Assembly (NCBI GenBank): GCA_002336765.1
Contig: DDES01000036.1
Location: 1 to 18,023 of the forward strand
Origin: Novosphingobium sp. UBA1948
Lineage (GTDB): Bacteria; Pseudomonadota; Alphaproteobacteria; Sphingomonadales; Sphingomonadaceae
DNA length: 18,023 bases
Direction of reading: 5' to 3'
Of this stretch, positions 1-5,419 are shown piece by piece (position 1 is the first letter of the stretch; each line of letters opens with the position of its first letter). The translations under genes and the position numbers were made by a program. The notes under the pieces were generated by a model. That model had not been told where the DNA came from. It saw nothing but the letters and a program-made list of their open reading frames with translations, and searched no databases.

Positions 1-1368
1 TCGGCCTATCTGGCGCGGCTGGTGTCCTCGCGGCCCTTCCTGTCCCTGCGCGATCTGGCCAAGCGCCTGTCGCGCCGCCTGCCCGCCCCGCTGCACAGCG
101 CCGCGCGCAAGACCGACGAGTTCGCCCGTGGCATGGTGATGGGCGGCACCTTGTTCGAGGAGCTGGGCTTTTACTATGTCGGGCCGATTGACGGGCATAA
201 TCTGGACCAGTTGGTGCCGGTGCTCGAAAATGTGCGCGATGCCGCCGAAGGCCCGTGCCTCATCCATGTCGTAACGCAAAAGGGCAAGGGCTATGCGCCT
301 GCCGAGGCGGCGGCGGACAAGTACCATGGCGTACAGAAATTCAACGTCGTCACCGGCGAACAGGTGAAGGCCCCCGCCAAGGCACCCGCCTACCAGAACG
401 TGTTTGGCGAGACTCTGGCCAAGCTGGCCGATACGGACGACAAGATCGTGGCGATCACGGCGGCCATGCCGGGCGGCACGGGCGTCGACAAATTCGCACA
501 AAAGCATCCCGAGCGCAGCTTTGACGTGGGCATCGCCGAACAGCATGCCGTGACCTTCGCGGCGGGGCTTGCGGCGCAAGGCATGCGCCCCTTCTGCGCG
601 ATCTATTCCACCTTCCTGCAACGCGCCTATGATCAGGTGGTGCATGATGTGGCGATCCAGAACCTGCCGGTGCGCTTCGCGATTGACCGCGCGGGGCTGG
701 TGGGCGCCGATGGCTGCACCCATGCGGGCAGCTTCGACATCACTTATCTGGCGAGCCTGCCCAATATGGTGGTGATGGCCGCCGCCGACGAGGCGGAGCT
801 GGTGCATATGACCTATACCGCCGTCTGCCATGACAGCGGGCCGATTGCCTTCCGCTATCCGCGCGGCAATGGTGTGGGCGTGGCTATGCCCGAAACCCCC
901 GAGCGGCTGGAAATCGGCAAGGGCCGCATTGTGCGAGGCGGAGCAGGCAAGATCGCCATACTCTCGCTGGGCACCCGTCTGGCCGAGGCGCTGAAGGCCG
1001 CCGAGGTGCTGGAGGCCAAGGGCCTGCCCACCACGGTTGCCGACATGCGCTTTGCCAAGCCGCTCGACGAGGCCCTGATCCGCAAGCTGGCCACCACGCA
1101 TGAGGTGGTCGTCTCGATCGAGGAAGGCAGCATCGGCGGGCTTGGCGCGCATGTGTTGACGATGGCGAGCGACGAGGGTCTGACCGACGGCGGGCTAAAA
1201 ATCCGCACGATGCGTCTGCCCGATGTGTTCCAGGACCATGACGCGCCCGACAAGCAATATGATGCCGCGGGGCTGAACGCGCCGCATATCGTCGAAACCG
1301 TGCTGAAAGCGCTGCGCTGGAACGAGACCGGCGTGGATGCCGAAGCGGTGAAGGGCGCGCTGGCTTGA
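1..1368 (+). CDS. dxs: 1-deoxy-D-xylulose-5-phosphate synthase, 5'-truncated by window edge
   Basis: Thiamine-diphosphate enzyme that condenses pyruvate with glyceraldehyde-3-phosphate to give DXP, the first step of the cytosolic MEP isoprenoid pathway. The reading frame is open from base 1, so 455 codons are present; the family is usually about 620-640 residues, so roughly 180 N-terminal residues, including the GDG thiamine-binding segment, lie outside the window. Visible landmarks are YVGPIDGHN (about nt 175-201), the central pyrimidine domain with GIAEQHAV (the conserved catalytic Glu codon is at 538-540), IDRAGLVGADG (about nt 682-714, with substrate-binding Arg and Asp by homology), RYPRGNG (about nt 853-873), and a C-terminal transketolase domain from about nt 925. 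A GTG at 22 is an internal codon and not the start. The stop codon overlaps the TTG start of the next gene. Its position beside hopanoid genes fits a role in supplying isoprenoid precursor; whether other dxs copies exist cannot be seen here. Confidence 0.96.
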   Translation, partial: SAYLARLVSSRPFLSLRDLAKRLSRRLPAPLHSAARKTDEFARGMVMGGTLFEELGFYYVGPIDGHNLDQLVPVLENVRDAAEGPCLIHVVTQKGKGYAPAEAAADKYHGVQKFNVVTGEQVKAPAKAPAYQNVFGETLAKLADTDDKIVAITAAMPGGTGVDKFAQKHPERSFDVGIAEQHAVTFAAGLAAQGMRPFCAIYSTFLQRAYDQVVHDVAIQNLPVRFAIDRAGLVGADGCTHAGSFDITYLASLPNMVVMAAADEAELVHMTYTAVCHDSGPIAFRYPRGNGVGVAMPETPERLEIGKGRIVRGGAGKIAILSLGTRLAEALKAAEVLEAKGLPTTVADMRFAKPLDEALIRKLATTHEVVVSIEEGSIGGLGAHVLTMASDEGLTDGGLKIRTMRLPDVFQDHDAPDKQYDAAGLNAPHIVETVLKALRWNETGVDAEAVKGALA

Positions 1369-1775
1369 TCCTTGCAGTTTTGGCTCTGGTGGCCGTGGAA
1401 ACGGCCCCGCTCACCGTTAGCGTGAGCGGTGTGCGCAGCGCCAAGGGGCGGGTGCATGTCGCGCTCTGCCCCAAGGACAAGTTTCTATCGGAAGCTTGCC
1501 CCTATGAAGCCAGCGCGCCCGCCACACAGGGCGTGACTCTGGTGACCTTTCCCGCCGTGGTCGCAGGCGATTATGCCGCGCAGAGCTTCCACGACGAGAA
1601 TTCGAACCAGAAAATGGACCGCATCTTTGGCAAGATCCCCAAGGAGGGCTTCGGCTTTTCCCGCGATGCCAAGGTGCGCTTTGCCCCGCCCGCGTGGAGC
1701 GACGCCGTGTTCAACCACGGCCCCGCACCGCAAGCGATCCATTTTGGCCTGCGCTATATGATGGGCGGCCAATAA
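1365..1775 (+). CDS. DUF2141 family small exported protein
   Basis: A 136-residue protein starting at TTG 1365, which overlaps the dxs stop as TTGA. An AAGGG at 1351-1355, nine bases upstream, is a reasonable ribosome binding site, and no other usable start is nearby. The DUF2141 signature is clear: a beta-rich start (LTVSVSGVRSAKGRVHVAL), then GDYAAQSFHDEN (about residues 68-79), a lysine/aspartate turn, and GKIPKEGFGFS (about 89-99) followed by a PPAWSDAVF-type segment. The first 14 residues are hydrophobic and could be a short signal peptide, although they lack the usual positive charges. Cys35 and Cys45 could form a disulfide in the periplasm. No biochemical function is established for the family as far as I know. 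The overlap indicates co-transcription and translational coupling with dxs. The downstream gene hpnM is convergent, only 13 nt away. Confidence 0.85.
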   Translation: MILAVLALVAVETAPLTVSVSGVRSAKGRVHVALCPKDKFLSEACPYEASAPATQGVTLVTFPAVVAGDYAAQSFHDENSNQKMDRIFGKIPKEGFGFSRDAKVRFAPPAWSDAVFNHGPAPQAIHFGLRYMMGGQ

Positions 1776-1788
1776 TCGGGATCGGGAA

Positions 1789-2409
1789 TTACTTGGGATT
1801 GGCCGCCAGTCGGTTGAGATGCGCGATCAGCGCCTGCGCCCCCCCCTTGGTCACCACAGCGGCGAAGTCCGAACGGCGCGTGGCAAGCTGGCTGATCGCG
1901 TTGCGGTAATAAACGTCGATCACCTTCCATTGCCCGCCGCTTTCGCGCAGACGATAGTTGATCGCCTCGCTCACGCCCTTGCCGGTCAACATGGTCTTAA
2001 CGAATTTGTCGCCACCGCGCATTTCGGCAGGGCCGGTCACAGTGATCTTCTCGCCGCTGTAATTGTCGAAATTCGCGGCATATTGCGCCACCATCATCGC
2101 CCGAAAAGCACCGGTAACGCCACTTTGCTCGGCGGGCGAAAAACTGGTCCACGGCAGGCCGACCGAAAGGCGCGCCATGAGCGGAATGTCAAAGGCGCGC
2201 TCCACCACCGGCGCGATCACGCGGGCACGGGCAGCCTGTCCGCCACCCGCTTTCATCGTTGCGATCAACCCGTTGTCCAGCACCTCGACAGTCTGCACCG
2301 CCGGATCGGCGGCCTGCGCCAGTGCGATCTGCGGCGCCGCCAGCGCGCCGCCCATAGCCATCGCCACCAAAGCCCAATCTGTTGCGCGAGTCATAATTCC
2401 CAGCACCAT
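1789..2409 (-). CDS. hpnM: HpnM, MlaC/Ttg2D-like periplasmic lipid-binding protein of the hopanoid locus
   Basis: A 206-residue protein of the toluene-tolerance Ttg2/MlaC family (Tol_Tol_Ttg2, periplasmic auxiliary component of phospholipid ABC transport). Hopanoid-locus members are named HpnM. An N-terminal hydrophobic stretch ending ALAQA/A is a good signal peptidase I site, so the mature protein should be periplasmic. Family features include AFDIPLMARLSVG, where MlaC proteins have a similar F-D, R-A-LG stretch, W-x-x-FSPAEQ, F-R-x-M-V-A-x-Y-A, and the terminal WKVIDVYYRNAISQL segment, which resembles the MlaC 'W-kvyDv.ieGvSl' block. The start could be ATG 2409 or ATG 2394; a weak GGGA precedes the latter, and both leave the signal peptide intact. 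The gene diverges from ispH across about 167 nt and is convergent with the DUF2141 gene. A role in moving hopanoids or lipids through the periplasm is an inference. Confidence 0.88.
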   Translation of the reverse strand: MVLGIMTRATDWALVAMAMGGALAAPQIALAQAADPAVQTVEVLDNGLIATMKAGGGQAARARVIAPVVERAFDIPLMARLSVGLPWTSFSPAEQSGVTGAFRAMMVAQYAANFDNYSGEKITVTGPAEMRGGDKFVKTMLTGKGVSEAINYRLRESGGQWKVIDVYYRNAISQLATRRSDFAAVVTKGGAQALIAHLNRLAANPK

Positions 2410-2576
2410 CCGATTTCAACGCGTTAACGCCTCTGGTAAATCACTCGGGCTGAGCGCGCAATGAAGCGCGCGTTCATTTTCCATGCAGCCTTGCATCGCC
2501 ATGATGATGCGTTACCATGCGCACCCGAGGGTGCCGGAAAATTCCATAGCTTTCAGCACAAAGGGGCTTGCCCGCC
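2410..2576. promoter_or_regulatory. divergent hpnM / ispH-hpnH intergenic control region
   Basis: This is the longest non-coding stretch in the window (167 nt) and must carry the promoters for hpnM (leftward) and ispH-hpnH (rightward). It holds several short palindromes: GCGTTAACGC at 2421-2430, overlapped by AACGCGTT at 2418-2425; AATGAA/TTCATT arms around a GC-rich centre at 2460-2478; and GCACCC-GA-GGGTGC at 2521-2534. A weak sigma70-like rightward pair is TTGCAT at 2491-2496 and TACCAT at 2513-2518, with a 16-nt spacer. AAGGGG at 2561-2566 is the likely ribosome binding site for ispH. None of these has been assigned to a known regulator from sequence alone. Confidence 0.5.
2521..2534. repeat. 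perfect inverted repeat upstream of ispH
   Basis: The two 6-nt arms GCACCC and GGGTGC are separated by GA, about 27 nt before the AAGGGG ribosome binding site of ispH and just downstream of the candidate -10 box. It could be an operator half-site pair, a small leader hairpin or chance in high-GC DNA. Confidence 0.35.
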
Positions 2577-3539
2577 TTGTTTGACGCAGACCATTCCCCC
2601 GTTGATCTGCGCGTTATCCTCGCCTCCCCGCGCGGTTTTTGCGCCGGAGTCGAACGCGCTATCACCATTGTCGAGCAGGCGCTCGAGCGATTCGGCGCCC
2701 CTGTCTACGTGCGCCACGAAATCGTGCACAACGCCCATGTGGTCAATCGGCTGAAGGCCCTTGGCGCGGTGTTTGTCGAGGAACTGGACGAGATCCCCGA
2801 TGGCGCGACCACTGTTTTTTCTGCGCATGGCGTGCCCAAGGCGGTGATCGCGGCGGCCAGCGAACGGCAATTGCCCGTGCTCGACGCCACCTGCCCCTTG
2901 GTCACCAAGGTCCATCTGCACGGCGCCCGCTTCGTGCGCGAGGGGCGACAGGTGGTACTGATCGGTCATGCCGGACACCCCGAGGTGATCGGCACACTGG
3001 GCCAGATCCCCGCCGAGGTCGCGCTGGTGGCAACCGCGGAGGAAGTCGACACGCTGCCCTTCGCGCCCGATGAACCGCTCGCCTATGTCACGCAGACCAC
3101 GCTCTCGGTGGACGACACGCGCGCGGTGATCGCCGCGCTCCATGCGCGTTTCAGCGATGTGGCGGGACCGGATGTGTCCGACATCTGCTATGCCACGCAA
3201 AACCGTCAGAATGCGGTGCGCGATCTGGCCGAAAAGGTGGATGCGCTGATCGTGGTGGGTGCGGCCAACTCCTCCAATTCCAACCGGCTGCGCGATGTGG
3301 CAGCAGCGCTGGGCAAGCCGGCCTGGCTGGTCAGCGATGCCGATGCGCTGGATCCCGCGTGGCTCGACGGTGTGGGCACGCTGGGCCTGACTGCCGGTGC
3401 CAGCGCGCCGGAAGATCTGGTCGAGGGGGTGATCGCCCGCCTTGGCCAGTGGCGCAATGTTTCTGTTTCGCAGCTTGACGGCGCGCGCGAAAACGTGTCG
3501 TTCAGCCTGCCTGCGGCGCTGCGCCGCGCTCCTGCCTGA
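2577..3539 (+). CDS. ispH: 4-hydroxy-3-methylbut-2-enyl diphosphate reductase
   Basis: The [4Fe-4S] enzyme that reduces HMBPP to IPP and DMAPP, the last MEP-pathway step. With a TTG start at 2577 the protein has 320 residues, normal for the family. This start is preferred because AAGGGG (2561-2566) sits ten bases upstream; an in-frame TTG at 2568 would be only one base from it. The three iron-sulfur cysteines are present with E. coli-like spacing: Cys22 in FCAGV, Cys106 in ATCPLVTK and Cys204 in DICYATQ. Other active-site motifs are EIVHN, GHAGHPEV (His and Glu), TQTTLS, SSNSNRL and ASAPE. The gene is followed 35 nt later by hpnH on the same strand and is probably co-transcribed with it. IspH in hopanoid clusters is known from other alphaproteobacteria; its presence here ties precursor supply to hopanoid output. 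Confidence 0.96.
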   Translation: MFDADHSPVDLRVILASPRGFCAGVERAITIVEQALERFGAPVYVRHEIVHNAHVVNRLKALGAVFVEELDEIPDGATTVFSAHGVPKAVIAAASERQLPVLDATCPLVTKVHLHGARFVREGRQVVLIGHAGHPEVIGTLGQIPAEVALVATAEEVDTLPFAPDEPLAYVTQTTLSVDDTRAVIAALHARFSDVAGPDVSDICYATQNRQNAVRDLAEKVDALIVVGAANSSNSNRLRDVAAALGKPAWLVSDADALDPAWLDGVGTLGLTAGASAPEDLVEGVIARLGQWRNVSVSQLDGARENVSFSLPAALRRAPA

Positions 3540-3574
3540 GGCTCGTATTTCGGGCCCCCATTGAAGGATTATCC

Positions 3575-4720
3575 ATGTCGCTCCCGCTTGCCCCCGCCCT
3601 GCGTATCGGCACCCATGCCGTGGTGAACCAGATCAAAGGTGGCAAATATCCGCTGGTGCTGATGCTCGAGCCGCTGCTGCGCTGCAATCTGGCCTGCCCC
3701 GGCTGTGGCAAGATCGACTATCCCGATGCCATCCTCAACCGCCGCCTGTCGGTGGAGCAATGCATGCAGGCCATCGAGGAATGCGGTGCGCCCGCCGTGT
3801 CGATCGCGGGTGGCGAACCTTTGCTCCACCGCGACATGCCCGCCATCGTGCAGGGCTATATCGCGCGCAAGAAATTCGTGATCCTGTGCACCAACGCCTT
3901 GCTGCTCAAGAAGAAGATCGAGGATTACGCCCCCTCGCCCTATTTCACGTGGTCGATCCATCTCGATGGCGACAAGGCGATGCACGACAAGGCCGTCGAT
4001 CAGCCGGGGACCTATGACACCGCGCTGGAGGCGATCCATCTGGCCAAGGCCAAGGGCTTTCGCGTGCAGGTCAATTGCACCGTGTTCAACGATGCCAACA
4101 CCGAGAATCTCGCCGCTTTCCTCACGCTGATGACCAGCCTCGATGTCGAGGTAACGATCAGCCCCGGCTATGCCTATGAGCGCGCCGCCGATCAGGAGCA
4201 TTTCCTGACCCGCGAGCGCACCAAGAACCTGTTCCGCGATCTGTTCCGGCGCGGGAACAACGCCAAGGCTTGGAAATTCACCAATTCCCCGCTGTTCCTC
4301 GATTTCCTCGCCGGCAACCGCACCTATGCCTGCACGCCGTGGTCGATGCCGCTGCGCACGGTGTTTGGCTGGCAAAAGCCGTGCTATCTGGTGGGCGAAG
4401 GCTATGTCGACACCTTTGCCGAGCTGATGGAAGGCACCGACTGGGACCAGTATGGCGTCGGCAAATATGAAAAATGCAGCAATTGCATGGTGCATTGTGG
4501 CTTTGAAGGCACGGCAGCGGCTGAAGGCATCACCAATCCGTGGGCCTTTATCAAGACCGGCATGAGTGGCATCCGCACCGATGGGCCGATGGCGCAAGAG
4601 GTGGATCTGTCGCAGGCGCGCAGCGCGCTCGACGTCCATTCCACCCATGTCGAACAGGAAATGGAAAAAATCCGTATCGAGGATCCCGAGGGCTACCGCC
4701 GGGCGACCAAGGTCGCCTGA
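3575..4720 (+). CDS. hpnH: HpnH, radical SAM adenosylhopane synthase
   Basis: A 381-residue radical SAM enzyme that joins a 5'-deoxyadenosyl radical to diploptene to make adenosylhopane, the first step of C35 side-chain extension. The start is ATG 3575 with AAGGA at 3564-3568, six bases upstream. The SAM-binding cluster motif CxxxCxxC is Cys37, Cys41 and Cys44 (CNLACPGC), followed by AGGEPLLH, the GGEP SAM motif. The C-terminal half (DUF3463-like) carries five more cysteines: Cys253, Cys270, Cys301, Cys304 and Cys308. The last three lie in KCSNCMVHCGFE and could bind an additional cluster. The protein is cytosolic, possibly membrane-associated. It lies downstream of ispH and converges on hpnG, the next enzyme in the pathway, with only 15 nt between the stops and no terminator hairpin visible. 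Confidence 0.96.
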   Translation: MSLPLAPALRIGTHAVVNQIKGGKYPLVLMLEPLLRCNLACPGCGKIDYPDAILNRRLSVEQCMQAIEECGAPAVSIAGGEPLLHRDMPAIVQGYIARKKFVILCTNALLLKKKIEDYAPSPYFTWSIHLDGDKAMHDKAVDQPGTYDTALEAIHLAKAKGFRVQVNCTVFNDANTENLAAFLTLMTSLDVEVTISPGYAYERAADQEHFLTRERTKNLFRDLFRRGNNAKAWKFTNSPLFLDFLAGNRTYACTPWSMPLRTVFGWQKPCYLVGEGYVDTFAELMEGTDWDQYGVGKYEKCSNCMVHCGFEGTAAAEGITNPWAFIKTGMSGIRTDGPMAQEVDLSQARSALDVHSTHVEQEMEKIRIEDPEGYRRATKVA

Positions 4721-4735
4721 CGGGCACTGCGCAGC

Positions 4736-5419
4736 TTACCGCAGATCGAACCCGAAGCGCGGGCCGACTTCCTTCGCGCCCGCGCCGAGTTCGCGATAGG
4801 CCTTGGCAAAACCCGCCAGAGTTTTGGTCAGATGCGGCACCTGGGTCGGTTTGCCGAGGATCGACTTCATAACCGCGCCCACCGCCAACCCGCCATCGGG
4901 CTTCATCATCACCTCCACGGCGGGGGGCAGGTCCATATCGGCAATGTCCGACACACAGCGCAGGATAGCAAAGGGCAGGCCATGATGCGCCGCCGCCTCG
5001 CCCACGATATGGCTCTCCATATCGGCGGCCAGCGCGGCGGTGCTCCACGCGCGCGAGCTTTTGTCATATTGCTCGGTCAACATATGCCCGTCGGCATAGA
5101 AAGCACCGACGCGGGCCGTGGGCAGAAGCCGTTCGAGCGCCGACACCCATTGCTCGTCGCACCGGGCATGGAAGGGGCCGAGCAAACGCTTGCCGATCAC
5201 CCAGCGCCCCAGTTTCAGCGAGCGGTCAATCGCCCCGCACATGCCGAAAGAGATCAGCCCGCAACCATAGCGCGCGGCATTATCCAGCTCGCGCCGCAAA
5301 CGGTCGGGATCGCTGCCGGCCGCGATGACATGCACGCCCGCACCGGCCTGATCGGCTCCCTCGATCACCGCGGCCTCGCGCAAGGTGCCGGTGACGACGA
5401 TGACAGGTCTGGTGTTCAC
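4736..5419 (-). CDS. hpnG: HpnG, adenosylhopane nucleosidase/phosphorylase
   Basis: A 227-residue member of the PNP/UDP phosphorylase (MTA/SAH nucleosidase-like) family. It removes adenine from adenosylhopane to give the ribosylhopane intermediate leading to bacteriohopanetetrol. I start it at GTG 5419, which overlaps the shc stop as GTGA; the open frame further upstream is only the other frame of shc. The fold begins with VIVVTGTLREAAV, and GLISFGMCGAID (residues 54-65) is the substrate or phosphate loop region. ADMES at 132-136, with its Glu, and SD at 157-158, with its Asp, match the ribose- and purine-binding MEs...SD pattern of the family. It is the last gene of the hpnA-G operon, with stop TAA at 4736-4738. 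Confidence 0.93.
   Translation of the reverse strand: MNTRPVIVVTGTLREAAVIEGADQAGAGVHVIAAGSDPDRLRRELDNAARYGCGLISFGMCGAIDRSLKLGRWVIGKRLLGPFHARCDEQWVSALERLLPTARVGAFYADGHMLTEQYDKSSRAWSTAALAADMESHIVGEAAAHHGLPFAILRCVSDIADMDLPPAVEVMMKPDGGLAVGAVMKSILGKPTQVPHLTKTLAGFAKAYRELGAGAKEVGPRFGFDLR

Noticed and set aside
3540..3574. Possible cobalamin or other riboswitch before the radical SAM gene hpnH
   Set aside because: Only 35 nt separate ispH and hpnH, too short, and no B12-box-like sequence is seen here or before hpnJ.
3569..4648. A 359-codon minus-strand open frame opposite hpnH
   Set aside because: Shadow of hpnH; no motif, and hpnH has a good ribosome binding site and all catalytic cysteines.
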